Shown: positions 1 to 8,741 of the stretch, piece after piece | Layout of the letters: each line of letters begins with the position of its first letter | How positions within the stretch are numbered: position 1 is the first letter of the stretch | From: Burkholderiales bacterium | GTDB lineage: Bacteria; Pseudomonadota; Gammaproteobacteria; Burkholderiales; Eutrophovitaceae | Direction of reading: 5' to 3' | Length of the DNA stretch: 64,000 bases | Assembly: GCA_035560005.1 (NCBI GenBank) | Contig: DATMAN010000027.1 | Coordinates: 62,001-126,000, forward strand | The notes under the pieces: generated by a model | Told to the model about the DNA's origin: nothing | What the model saw: only the letters and a program-made list of their open reading frames with translations | Databases searched by the model: none | Program-made: the position numbers and the translations under genes

Positions 1-575
1 AGCCGGGTGCCGGTATCGGCGAACAGCGGACTGACCAGCAGCAGGCGAAACGTCACGAACGCGAAAGTCAGGACGTAGCTGCGGATCATCCATTCGCGAT
101 GCGCTTCGATCTGCTGGTTACGAATGGCGATAAAGGCCATGCTCGTCGTGGCTACCCAAGCGCATCCGAGGAAAAAGGTCGCCACGCCGAATGTCCAACC
201 TATCACCGAGTGGAACGACAGGTAGAAGGCACTGATCGCCCCGAGTGCGACGGCACACAGGTACACGCGGCCGGTCACGCGGTGCGCGTCCGGGAAGCGC
301 TGGCGCAGGGCCGCCAAGAACTGCAGCAGCCCGCACAGCAATGCCAGCGACCCCGCGCTGAAGTGCAGCAGCAGCCAATAGCGGTTCGGCCAGAACCCAC
401 GGTACGAACTCTCGGTGAATACCAGATAACGCTGTGCCGCATGCGCGGCGAACGCGACCGCGAGGATCGCGGCGATGCCCCACATCACCCGGCCCGGCCA
501 TCGCCCCGCACGAGCGGCCTGCAGCGAAGCGGACGCGTTCGAGGCGGAAAGGGTCGCGGCGCCTGCTCTTCCCAT
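1..575 (-). CDS. DUF2306-type membrane protein (C-terminus cut off by window edge)
   Basis: Open frame on the minus strand running off the left edge, so the 3' end is missing. A clear Shine-Dalgarno AAGGAGG lies before two in-frame ATGs, at 581 and 575; 575 has the better spacing of about 8 bases. The visible protein has at least four hydrophobic segments and the motif HREWMIRSYVLTFAFVTFR, typical of the predicted DUF2306 membrane family. Residues after the first segment (YRGFWPNRYWLLLHFSAG) also fit that family. Function is unknown; family members are small integral membrane proteins with histidines in the helices. It lies upstream of nothing visible on its own strand, and 100 bases separate it from the ATPase gene. 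Confidence 0.7.
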   Translation of the reverse strand, partial: MGRAGAATLSASNASASLQAARAGRWPGRVMWGIAAILAVAFAAHAAQRYLVFTESSYRGFWPNRYWLLLHFSAGSLALLCGLLQFLAALRQRFPDAHRVTGRVYLCAVALGAISAFYLSFHSVIGWTFGVATFFLGCAWVATTSMAFIAIRNQQIEAHREWMIRSYVLTFAFVTFRLLLVSPLFADTGTR

Positions 576-675
576 GATCATGTCCTCCTTGCAACGACCA
601 GCAGGCAGTGTCCAGCCGCGGCTGAGCGAAAACCAGCCCAAACCCTGCCCAATTCCTGACGAAAAGGCGGGAACG

Positions 676-2754
676 CTACCCGTGCGGGACGGCGGCCAGT
701 TCCTGCTGCCAGAGCCAGGCAGCCACCCGGTCGGTCGCCCGCGCCAGCCGATAGCGGTAGGTGTTGAAGGGAAGATCGAGCAGCTCCGCAGCCTGCTCCT
801 GGGTGGCGGCCGGTTCCAGATAGGTCTGCAGAAGGGCGAGATAGAGCTTGTGGTCCTTGGGGTTGGTTGCGAGCGTTTGCGCCGCCTCCTGCAATAGTGT
901 GCGCAGCCGCTCGACCGGCTGTTCGGTGCCCTCATGGCCCGCCACCAGGCGGGTGTGCAACAGCGGGTTGTGACACAGGCTCGCCGGCCGCGAGTAGTCG
1001 CGCAGAGCCGCGCGTACCGCTGCCGTAAACGCTTCCTCGGTCAGCACGGCATACGGCGCGCACGCGGGCTTCTCGCTGACGCGCTCGGCCCCCGACCGCA
1101 GCCAGAGTGCGGCGGGTTCGCTGCGCCAGTCGTGCGCAAACACCGCATAGCGCCGTGCGCCGACCTCGAAGTCCGCGGCCGGGGCGCGGCGTATGCGGAT
1201 CTTCTCGAACATCGGCTCGAAGCGCCCGGGGTGAGCCATCGCATGAAACCACCAGGCGAGCTTCGGGCGCCGGATCCAGCAAATCATCGATGCGACCGCC
1301 GTCAAGTTGAACACCTGCGAGACCTCCTGGTAGCCATCACGGCTCATCCAGTAGCGCCCGTGCAGGATCTCTTCGCCGGCCCGCAGTGGAGCGGTCCGTC
1401 GTACGAACTCGAGGGCTTGGGCCGCGGCCGGATCGGTAGCCACGTCCTCGGGGCTGGCCATGTCGAGGCGCACCAGCGCGCAGAATCCCAGCAAGTCGCC
1501 GTGCATCCGGCGAATGGCAAGGAACGCCTTGGGCTGCCGTGCCAGCCAGTGGCGGGCGATGGCCGCCGATTGCAAACCTTCGTGCCTCTCGACCATCGCG
1601 ACGATCTCGGCATGGTCGGCCGGGGATGCGGGCTCGGCGTAAGCGTCCCCGAACGATGCCCAGTCGAAATATGGGCGGATCGCCGGGTTGTGGCGCTGGA
1701 CGTGCAGCATGTCGAACCACGCGCGCTGCTGTTGCAGCCCGCGAGCGCGCTCCAGCCGCGAATGGAGATAGTCGAGAACGCGCTGCTTGAGGGTCTCGCA
1801 GAGGTCCGGATTGCGACGGCGCAGCTCGGCGTAGATCACCTCGCGTGCGAGATCGTGCGGAAACAGCCCGTGCACACCGTGCTCGATGAAGGACAGCTGG
1901 CCGAGCCACTCGAACAGCACGCCCGCGTCCGTGTCCCGCAGACAGGCGGCCAGCAGCGCCTCAGTGGTCGCCCACACGGTCACGCACACATACAGCGCAC
2001 ACCAATGTCGGTGACTCGGAACTTCCCCAACGAACCGGTCGAGCAGGACGCGCACGACTTCAGGCTCGTTGCCGGGGTGGACCTGCCTTGGGTCGCCGCG
2101 TGCCGCCGCATCCGCAAACAACGACAATGCCAGCGGGTGTCCATGCGTGAACTCAAGCGCCCGAAGTCTCTGCTCCGGAGGGATCTGGCGCAGCGCGAGA
2201 TAGGCCAGGCTCTCTTGCGCGGAGAAGTTGCCCAACGCCACAACACGCGTGAGCGCGGACCACTCCGGATCGGTGCGCCAGCCGGGATCCGGTTCGTTTC
2301 TGCCGGCAAACACGACGAGCGTGCGCGCAGGCAGAAGCGGAAGCCAATGCATGCGCAGCCATGCGTCCAGCGGAGCCAGCCGCTCGTAGGTGTCGATCAG
2401 CAGTACAGCGCCGCTCGGCCAGCGTGCCGCGACTGCGGCGGGGTCGACGCAATCCAGTCGGAGCGCCTGGCTGAGCGCCAGGAGCAAACCGCCCGGCGAG
2501 GGATCGACGTCGCGCGCGTCCAGGAGAACTGGCAAGCGGCCCGCCTGCGTAGCCAGCCGGCGGTACTCGCGCAGCAACGTGGACTTGCCCACGCCTCCCG
2601 GCCCGTGGATGTGCAGCACGGCGAACGGCGCGTGCTCCCCGAGCAGCGCAGCACGAAACAGCGCCAGTTCCAATTCGCGTCCGACGAAACGGCTGCGGCG
2701 CGCAGCCTCGAGCCGGTCGGCGATGCGCATGGAGTCGGTCACGAAGTCGAACAC
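676..2754 (-). CDS. STAND-type ATPase with C-terminal HTH-like region
   Basis: A 692-residue protein with an AAA/STAND nucleotide-binding module. Walker A GPGGVGKST is at residues 51-59 and Walker B AVLLIDTYE at about 116-124; a sensor-like LVVFAGRNEP follows, then a helical region with LEFTHGHPLALSL, which resembles the winged-helix part of AfsR/MalT-type regulators. The last 60 residues (AAELLDLPFNTYRYRL) look like a helix-turn-helix. I infer a signal-transducing ATPase or transcriptional regulator; no sensor repeats such as TPR or WD40 are obvious and no ligand can be named. The start is GTG at 2754; an in-frame ATG at 2730 is an alternative, and neither has a strong ribosome binding site. 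The opposite strand is open over most of the gene, which is a GC-rich codon-bias effect. Confidence 0.75.
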   Translation of the reverse strand: MFDFVTDSMRIADRLEAARRSRFVGRELELALFRAALLGEHAPFAVLHIHGPGGVGKSTLLREYRRLATQAGRLPVLLDARDVDPSPGGLLLALSQALRLDCVDPAAVAARWPSGAVLLIDTYERLAPLDAWLRMHWLPLLPARTLVVFAGRNEPDPGWRTDPEWSALTRVVALGNFSAQESLAYLALRQIPPEQRLRALEFTHGHPLALSLFADAAARGDPRQVHPGNEPEVVRVLLDRFVGEVPSHRHWCALYVCVTVWATTEALLAACLRDTDAGVLFEWLGQLSFIEHGVHGLFPHDLAREVIYAELRRRNPDLCETLKQRVLDYLHSRLERARGLQQQRAWFDMLHVQRHNPAIRPYFDWASFGDAYAEPASPADHAEIVAMVERHEGLQSAAIARHWLARQPKAFLAIRRMHGDLLGFCALVRLDMASPEDVATDPAAAQALEFVRRTAPLRAGEEILHGRYWMSRDGYQEVSQVFNLTAVASMICWIRRPKLAWWFHAMAHPGRFEPMFEKIRIRRAPAADFEVGARRYAVFAHDWRSEPAALWLRSGAERVSEKPACAPYAVLTEEAFTAAVRAALRDYSRPASLCHNPLLHTRLVAGHEGTEQPVERLRTLLQEAAQTLATNPKDHKLYLALLQTYLEPAATQEQAAELLDLPFNTYRYRLARATDRVAAWLWQQELAAVPHG

Positions 2755-2835
2755 AACCAGGCCAGGGCACAGGCGTCGTGAGCACCTCGCCCCTCGGGTT
2801 TGCGGACCGATACTACGACTCTGCCCGAGTTCTGT

Positions 2836-4107
2836 TCAAGCGACTGGGTTTCGTGCGGTCCGGCAGAAGGGAAAATCGACCTCGGGTCGGCGCCCGGAGA
2901 TCAGGTCGGCGATCGCGGCACCCGACCCGCAGGCCAGCGTCCAGCCCAGCGTGCCGTGTCCCGTGTTCAGGTACAGGTTGGCGAAGCGGGTGCGCCCGAT
3001 CAGCGGCACGTTTCCGGGCGTGGCCGGCCGCAATCCGGCCCAACGGGCAGCGCAGGCGTAGTCGCCGCCGCGCGGAAACAGCAGCCGCAAACGCTCGACG
3101 ATCGCCTCGCAGCGTGCGGCGGTGATCGACGTGTCGTAACCGGTCAGCTCGGCCGTGCCCGCCGCCCGCAACCGATGACCGAGTCTGGAAATCGCGATCT
3201 TCGCGTTCTCGTCGGTCAGGCACAGGCTGGGGGCTGCGTCGTTCGGGCCGATCGGCACGGTCACCGAGTAACCCTTCACGGGGTACACCGGCAAATGCAC
3301 GCCGATCCGGGCGGTGAGCAGCGGACTATAGCTGCCCAGAGCGACCAGATAAGCATCGGCGCGCAGCCGTTCGCTCCGCCCGCCCTCGCGCACTTCCACC
3401 GCACCGATGCGATCGCCCTCGACGTGAAGACCGAGAATCTGCGCGTTGTGGCGCAGCGTCGCACCTTTGCCCTGCGCCAGCACAGCCAGCCGTTGCGCGA
3501 ACAAATGGGCGTCGCCCGACTCGTCCTCCGGCGCATAGGTACCGCCGACGACCTTGACTGTGGACTCGCGCAACGCCGGCTCCAGCGCGAGAACCTCGCC
3601 CGCGGTCTTTACCGACAGCGCGACCCCGTGACTTTGCATCAGCGCAACACGCGAGCGAGCCGCCGCAAACTCCGCCTCGTCGGTGTGCAAGTGGAGGATG
3701 CCTTTCTGCAGCTGGTCGTAGACGATTCCGGTCTCGCGCCGCAGCGCCTGCAACTGCATCCGGCTGTACAGAGCAAGGCGCAGAATGGTCAGCGTGTTGC
3801 GCCGGGTGCGCGAAGGCAGGCATTCGAACAGGAAGCGCAACCCCCAGGACCACTGGCGCCAGTCCGCGCGCAGCCTGAACAGCAGCGGCGCGTCTTCGCG
3901 CCCTAGCCACTTCAGGATCTTGGCCGGCGCGCCGGGATTGGCCCATGGCTCGGCGTGCGACACCGAGATCTGGCCGCCGTTGGCAAAGCTCGTCTCCATA
4001 CCCGGCGCGGGCTGGCGCTCGATCACGGTCACTTCGTGGCCGGCCTTGGCCAGGTACCAGGCGCTGGTCACCCCCACCACCCCCGCGCCAAGGATCAGCA
4101 CTTTCAT
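2836..4107 (-). CDS. dadA: D-amino acid dehydrogenase small subunit
   Basis: A 423-residue FAD-dependent oxidoreductase of the DadA/glycine oxidase family. The N-terminal Rossmann motif GAGVVG is at residues 7-12, followed by the VIERQ end of the second strand. The C-terminal NLYLNTGHGTLGWTLACGSG segment is the FAD-contacting signature of DadA proteins, and the length matches the family. DadA oxidatively deaminates D-amino acids at the membrane to 2-oxo acids and ammonia, passing electrons to the respiratory chain. No alanine racemase gene is next to it. The ATG has only a weak ribosome binding site. The downstream neighbour on the same strand is the STAND ATPase, 81 bases away, so co-transcription is possible. 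Confidence 0.88.
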   Translation of the reverse strand: MKVLILGAGVVGVTSAWYLAKAGHEVTVIERQPAPGMETSFANGGQISVSHAEPWANPGAPAKILKWLGREDAPLLFRLRADWRQWSWGLRFLFECLPSRTRRNTLTILRLALYSRMQLQALRRETGIVYDQLQKGILHLHTDEAEFAAARSRVALMQSHGVALSVKTAGEVLALEPALRESTVKVVGGTYAPEDESGDAHLFAQRLAVLAQGKGATLRHNAQILGLHVEGDRIGAVEVREGGRSERLRADAYLVALGSYSPLLTARIGVHLPVYPVKGYSVTVPIGPNDAAPSLCLTDENAKIAISRLGHRLRAAGTAELTGYDTSITAARCEAIVERLRLLFPRGGDYACAARWAGLRPATPGNVPLIGRTRFANLYLNTGHGTLGWTLACGSGAAIADLISGRRPEVDFPFCRTARNPVA

Positions 4108-4158
4108 CGAGGCAAGAATTCAGTGCGAAGCACCAAAGGCAACAGGAAGATCAGTACA

Positions 4159-4299
4159 GACACAAGACGGCGAGAAAAGACGAGGTTGCGGCTCATCGGC
4201 GAAGAAAGCCTCTGCTCGATCGCGACTCCATTTCTGGCTCAAGTACCGAGATCTACTCTTGAACGATTTCGTCCTGGCTTTCTCGGTGTCCTTCGTGTC
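4159..4299. repeat. Imperfect inverted repeat of a GACACGAAGG-type intergenic sequence
   Basis: The 215-base gap between dadA and the upstream SDR carries a left arm at 4159-4183 (GACACAAGACGGCGAGAAAA...) and, inverted, a right arm at 4269-4299 whose complement reads GACACGAAGGACACCGAGAAAG. The arms are similar but not identical, and about 85 bases lie between them. A related and better matched pair sits at 42168-42367. I see no coding potential in between. I infer a small non-coding mobile or structural element; the boundaries are approximate. Confidence 0.45.
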
Positions 4300-4322
4300 C
4301 GTCGCGGTGATCGATCCTATTC

Positions 4323-5081
4323 TCATTGGGCGCACCAACCTCCGTCCATGAGCACGTCGTTGCCGGTCATGAAGGCGGCAGCCTCCGAGCAGATGAACAG
4401 CGCGAGCTGGCCGATCTCCTTCGGGTCGCCCCAGCGCGCCATCGGGGTTGCCGCCATCAGCGCCGCGTTCTTCTGCGCATCGGCCCGCAGCGGCGCGGTC
4501 AGATCGGTGGCGTAGAAACCGGGGCTGATGGCCACCACGTTGATGCCGTCGGCCACCAGTTCGAGCGCCATGCAGCGCGTGAGCGCCAGCAGGGCGGATT
4601 TGGACGCGCAATAGGCGCCTCGGCCAGGACTGCCGACATGGGCCATGATCGAAGTGAGGTTGATGATCCGGCCCCATCGATGCGCCCTCATGTGCCCAAT
4701 GAACGCGCGCGACATCAGGAAGGCACCGGTCAGATTGGTGTCGATGACGGTGCGCCACTCTTCCATAGAAAAGTCCGCCACGTTCTTGCGCACCGCGGTA
4801 CCGGCGTTGTTGACCAGGATATGGGCGTTGCCGAAGTGGTTGTGCACCTGGGCGGAGAGCCTGTTGACCTCGGTTTCGTTCCTCACGTCGACCTGATAGA
4901 TTTCGCTCGGCGCACCGAGCGCCTTGGCCAGCGCTTGGGTCTCCGTCAGCTTGGCCCGGTCGCGCCCGACCAGCGCCAGCCGGGCACCGGCCCCACCGAG
5001 GGCCAGCGCGATCGCCCGGCCCAGCCCGCGGCTTGCGCCAGTGACCACGGCGGTCTTGCCCTCCAGAAATCTTCCGTCCAT
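4323..5081 (-). CDS. SDR-family oxidoreductase (FabG/gluconate 5-dehydrogenase-like)
   Basis: A 252-residue classical short-chain dehydrogenase. The cofactor motif TGASRGLG is at residues 14-21, NNAG at 91-94, and the catalytic Ser-Tyr-Lys set is S144, Y157 and K161 in the GAYCASK context. The C-terminal LMDGGWCAQ is the usual dimer-interface tail. The arrangement fits NAD(P)-dependent 3-oxoacyl or sugar-acid reductases; the substrate cannot be told from sequence. The gene is transcribed away from the acyl-CoA synthetase pair with a 147-base divergent spacer, and is separated from dadA by the inverted repeat at 4159-4299, so it is probably its own transcription unit. Confidence 0.88.
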   Translation of the reverse strand: MDGRFLEGKTAVVTGASRGLGRAIALALGGAGARLALVGRDRAKLTETQALAKALGAPSEIYQVDVRNETEVNRLSAQVHNHFGNAHILVNNAGTAVRKNVADFSMEEWRTVIDTNLTGAFLMSRAFIGHMRAHRWGRIINLTSIMAHVGSPGRGAYCASKSALLALTRCMALELVADGINVVAISPGFYATDLTAPLRADAQKNAALMAATPMARWGDPKEIGQLALFICSEAAAFMTGNDVLMDGGWCAQ

Positions 5082-5128
5082 CGCCGTCCTCGCCTGCTCG
5101 GTGTTGGAAAGCCGCGAGTATACAAGCC

Positions 5129-5157
5129 GTCAAATATCCGGACGCCTCGGCTAGAAT
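5129..5157 (+). promoter_or_regulatory. Candidate sigma-70 promoter for the acyl-CoA synthetase pair
   Basis: A good -10 hexamer TAGAAT at 5152-5157 is preceded at 17 bases by a poor -35 (GTCAAA, 5129-5134). It lies 72 bases before the ATG at 5229 in the spacer shared with the divergent SDR. This is pattern matching only. Confidence 0.35.
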
Positions 5158-5228
5158 CCGCGCAAAGCGGTCCGCCCGGCGGCCGGACGGCACATTCGAG
5201 CGGCGCTGCGACGCCCCCAGGAGGAGAC

Positions 5229-6905
5229 ATGCAGACACGCCACTTCGCGTTCTGGCCGAAGAACGTGGCGCGGGAGGTTTCGTTGCCGCCCGTAAGCGTT
5301 TATCGAAACCTCGAGGCGGCCGCTGCGCGCTTCCCCGAGAAAACCGCCGTCGTCTTCTACGGCTCGACGCTCAGCTACGAGCGCCTGAAGCGCGAAACCG
5401 AGGCGCTGGCGGGATTCCTGCGGCAGCGCTGCGCAGTGCGCAGGGGCGACCGCGTGCTGCTGTTCATGCAGAACAGCCCTCAGTTCATCGTCGCGTTCTA
5501 CGCGATCCTGCGCGCCGACGCGATGGTGGTACCGATCAACCCGATGAACCTGACCGACGAGCTGTGCCATTACCTCGCTGACAGCGATGCGCGCGTGGCG
5601 ATCGCCGGACAGGAACTCTACCCGCAGTTGCAGCCGCTGCTCGGTCGGGGCCTGGACCATGCGGTTCTGGCGGCCTATTCGGAATACCTGGACGCCCCGA
5701 GCGGCCTCAAGGTCCCGGACGCGGTGGCGGCGCCGCGGCAGATGATCCGGGAGGAGCGCGTCACGCTGTGGAGCGAAGCGCTTGCCCTGTCTGCCGACCC
5801 CGGTCCGCACGAGGCCGGCCCGGACGACCTGTGCGTCATGCCCTACACCTCCGGTACCACGGGAAGGCCGAAGGGCTGCGTGCACACGCATCGCACCGTA
5901 ATGAGCACCATCGTCGCCGGCGCGGCGTGGGTCGACATGGGACCGCAATCGGTGGTGCTGGCTACACTGCCGATGTTCCACGTCACGGGCATGCAATGCA
6001 GCATGAATCAGCCGCTGTACTGCGGCGCCACCGTCGTGGTGATGACGCGCTGGGACCGCGATACCGCGGCTGAGCTGATCCAGCGCTACAAGGTGGACGG
6101 CTGGACCAACATCTCGACCATGGCGATCGATTTCCTGGCAAACCCCGACCTCTCCCGCTACGACCTGTCCAGCCTGAAGCACATCGGCGGCGGCGGCGCT
6201 GCGATGCCGGAGGCGGTCGCCTCGCGCCTGGAGGCGCTCACCGGACTTTCCTACATCGAAGGCTACGGTTTATCGGAGACGATCGCCCCCACGCACATCA
6301 ACCCGCCCGGGCGCCCGAAGAAGCAGTGCCTGGGAATCCCGATCTGCGCCACCGATTCGCGCGTGATCGATCCGGACGCTCTGCGGGAGCTGGGGCCGAA
6401 CCAGGTCGGGGAGATCGTCTCACGCGGTCCGCAGATCTTCCTCGGCTACTGGAAGAATCCGGCCGCGACCGAAGCGGCCTTCATCGAACTCGAAGGCCAG
6501 CGCTTCTTTCGCACCGGTGATCTCGGTTACTACGACGAGGAAGGGTATTTCTTCATCGTCGACCGGTTGAAGCGCATGATCAACGCTTCGGGCTACAAGG
6601 TCTGGCCGGCAGAGGTGGAAGCCGTGCTCTACGGTCATCCCGACATCCAGGAAGCCTGCGTCATCGGCGTGCACGACTCGCACCGGGGGGAGACGGTCAA
6701 GGCGGTGGTCGTGCTCAAGGAATCGAGCCGCGGCAAGGTGCGTCCGGAAGATATCATCGCCTGGTCGCGGGAGAAAATGGCGGCCTACAAAGTGCCGCGC
6801 CTGGTCGAGTTCGTCGCGAGCCTCCCCAAATCGGCGACCGGCAAGATCCAGTGGCGCGTGCTGCAGGACGCGGAGAACCGGCGCGCTCAGGACGCGCCCG
6901 TATGA
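5229..6905 (+). CDS. AMP-dependent acyl-CoA synthetase, copy 1
   Basis: A 558-residue ANL-superfamily adenylating enzyme. The phosphate loop YTSGTTGRPKG is at residues 206-216; GYGLSET (A5 region), FRTGDLGYYDEEGYFFIVDR (A7-A8) and the C-terminal catalytic lysine in PKSATGKIQW are all intact. It activates a carboxylic acid, probably a medium- or long-chain or aromatic acid, to the CoA thioester through an acyl-adenylate. The ATG follows GAGGAG closely. The final TGA overlaps the ATG of copy 2 (ATGA at 6902-6905), so the two are translationally coupled. Copy 2 shares the opening RHFxFWPKN and nearly the same length, so the pair is a tandem duplication. The substrate is not predictable. Confidence 0.9.
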   Translation: MQTRHFAFWPKNVAREVSLPPVSVYRNLEAAAARFPEKTAVVFYGSTLSYERLKRETEALAGFLRQRCAVRRGDRVLLFMQNSPQFIVAFYAILRADAMVVPINPMNLTDELCHYLADSDARVAIAGQELYPQLQPLLGRGLDHAVLAAYSEYLDAPSGLKVPDAVAAPRQMIREERVTLWSEALALSADPGPHEAGPDDLCVMPYTSGTTGRPKGCVHTHRTVMSTIVAGAAWVDMGPQSVVLATLPMFHVTGMQCSMNQPLYCGATVVVMTRWDRDTAAELIQRYKVDGWTNISTMAIDFLANPDLSRYDLSSLKHIGGGGAAMPEAVASRLEALTGLSYIEGYGLSETIAPTHINPPGRPKKQCLGIPICATDSRVIDPDALRELGPNQVGEIVSRGPQIFLGYWKNPAATEAAFIELEGQRFFRTGDLGYYDEEGYFFIVDRLKRMINASGYKVWPAEVEAVLYGHPDIQEACVIGVHDSHRGETVKAVVVLKESSRGKVRPEDIIAWSREKMAAYKVPRLVEFVASLPKSATGKIQWRVLQDAENRRAQDAPV

Positions 6906-8575
6906 GCCAGGCGCGTCACTTCAAGTTCTGGCCGAAGAATCTCTCGCGCCACCTTTCGATTCCCGCCACTTCGCTTTTCTACAACCTCGAAGTGGCGGCC
7001 CGACGCTACCCTGCCAAGGACGCAATCGTGTTCTACGGCACCCGCCTGCCCTATTCCAGGCTCCTGCGCGAAGTGGAGCTGATGGCCGGCTTCCTGCAGC
7101 ATCGGTGCGGCGTGCGCAAGGGCGATCGCGTGCTGATCGACATGCAGAACAGCCCGCAGTTCGTCATCGCCTGGTACGCCATCCTGCGCGCCGACGCGGT
7201 CGTGGTGCCGGTCAGCCCGATGAACGTCACCGATGAACTCGTACACTACTTCGACGACAGCGGCGCGGTCACTGCGCTGTTCGGACAGGAACTCTATGAC
7301 CGGATGCAGCCGCTGCTCGGCCGGCAACTCAAGCACGCGATCGTGGCGAGCTATTCGGACTATCTGGCGGATGCTGCCGACCCGCAGCCGCCGGAGTTCC
7401 TGCGCGCCGAGCGCAGGCTGCTCACCGATCCGGGGGTCGTATCGTGGAGCGATGCCCTGGCTGCGGATTACAGCCCCCTGGCGTCCGAGGCATCGAGCGC
7501 CGACCTCGCCGCCATCCTCTACACCTCGGGCACGACCGGAAAACCCAAGGGCTGCATGCACACGCATTCCACGATCATGGCCACGACCGTCGGCGCGGCG
7601 CTCTGGGAAATGATGTCCCAGGACTCGGTGGCGCTCGCCACCGCGCCGATGTTCCACGTCACGGGACTGCAGCACAGCGTCAATGCTCCGATCTACGCCG
7701 GCGCAACGATCGTCATCCTCCCGCGCTGGAGCCCGGAGGCGGCCGCGCTGCTAATCGAGCGCTACGGTTGCACGCACTGGGCCAACGTGCCCACCATGGT
7801 GGTGGACCTGCTGGCGCATCCGGCCACGGAGCAACGCGACTTGTCGTCGCTGCAGGTGATCTTCGGAGGTGGCAGCTCGATGCCGGAAGCCGTCGCCCAG
7901 CAGCTCTACGAGCGCTGCGCAATCCGCTACATGGAAGCCTATGGAATGACCGAGACGATCTCGCAGACCCACATCAATCCGATCACGGACCTGCGCAAGC
8001 AATGCCTGGGCATTCCGACTTTCGACACGATCGCGCGCGTCATCGATCCGGACACCCTGCGCACGCTCGGGCCGAACGTCCTCGGCGAGATCGTCGTTCA
8101 CGGTCCGCAGGTCATGAAGGGCTACTGGAATCGCCCGGACGCCGACGCGCAGACGTTCATCGAGATCGACGGCCTGCGTTTCCTGCGTACCGGCGATCTG
8201 GGACGCTACGACAAGGATGGCTTCTACTATATTGCGGATCGCCTCAAGCGCATGATCAACGCCTCGGGCTACAAGGTCTGGCCGGCGGAGGTCGAGGCCG
8301 CTTTGTACAAACACCCCGACATCAAGGAAGTGGCCGTCATTTCGGCGCCCGATGCGCGCCGCGGCGAGACGGTCAAGGCGGTGGTGGTGCTCAGGGACGA
8401 GGCCAGAGGAAAGCTCACCGCGGAAGCGCTGATCGCGTGGGCGCGTGGACACATGGCGGCCTACAAAGTACCGCGGCTGGTGGAATTCGTCGACGCGCTC
8501 CCGCGTTCCGGGACCGGAAAGATACAGTGGCGCGCACTGCAGGAAGCGGAGTGGTCCAGGGTCGGGTCTTCCTGA
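6902..8575 (+). CDS. AMP-dependent acyl-CoA synthetase, copy 2 (tandem paralogue)
   Basis: A 557-residue paralogue of the preceding gene, with YTSGTTGKPKG, YGMTETISQTHINP, FLRTGDLGRYDKDGFYYIADR and the catalytic-lysine tail RSGTGKIQW all present. Both copies share the RLKRMINASGYKVWPAEVE block, but the acid-pocket region around residues 225-330 differs (for example NVPTMVVDLLAHP against NISTMAIDFLANP), consistent with different acyl substrates. Translation starts at the ATG inside the ATGA overlap at 6902. Two such enzymes from one message suggest either a broadened substrate range or heteromeric assembly; this is inference. A 166-base gap with no visible feature separates it from the M20 gene. 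Confidence 0.9.
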   Translation: MSQARHFKFWPKNLSRHLSIPATSLFYNLEVAARRYPAKDAIVFYGTRLPYSRLLREVELMAGFLQHRCGVRKGDRVLIDMQNSPQFVIAWYAILRADAVVVPVSPMNVTDELVHYFDDSGAVTALFGQELYDRMQPLLGRQLKHAIVASYSDYLADAADPQPPEFLRAERRLLTDPGVVSWSDALAADYSPLASEASSADLAAILYTSGTTGKPKGCMHTHSTIMATTVGAALWEMMSQDSVALATAPMFHVTGLQHSVNAPIYAGATIVILPRWSPEAAALLIERYGCTHWANVPTMVVDLLAHPATEQRDLSSLQVIFGGGSSMPEAVAQQLYERCAIRYMEAYGMTETISQTHINPITDLRKQCLGIPTFDTIARVIDPDTLRTLGPNVLGEIVVHGPQVMKGYWNRPDADAQTFIEIDGLRFLRTGDLGRYDKDGFYYIADRLKRMINASGYKVWPAEVEAALYKHPDIKEVAVISAPDARRGETVKAVVVLRDEARGKLTAEALIAWARGHMAAYKVPRLVEFVDALPRSGTGKIQWRALQEAEWSRVGSS

Positions 8576-8741
8576 TGACCCCTCCACTGGCGCCGAAAAC
8601 CCGAAGGCACCAGGAATCGCCGGGAAACCGGCCAATCGACGGGCCGACGAATCGTGCATTCGTGTACATGCTTGCGCGCGTATTCCGGTCACCCGGGCGA
8701 TCGGCGCTGTCGATGACTTACCGAATGGACACGAGCAAATC

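Noticed and set aside
934..2781. Long plus-strand frame of 615 codons opposite the STAND ATPase gene
   Set aside because: It has no recognisable domain, is rich in Arg and Gln as antisense GC-rich frames are, and the minus strand encodes clear Walker motifs.
4326..5228. In-frame extension of the first acyl-CoA synthetase to 4326
   Set aside because: The extension lies antisense over an intact SDR gene and has no protein features; the ATG at 5229 has a ribosome binding site.
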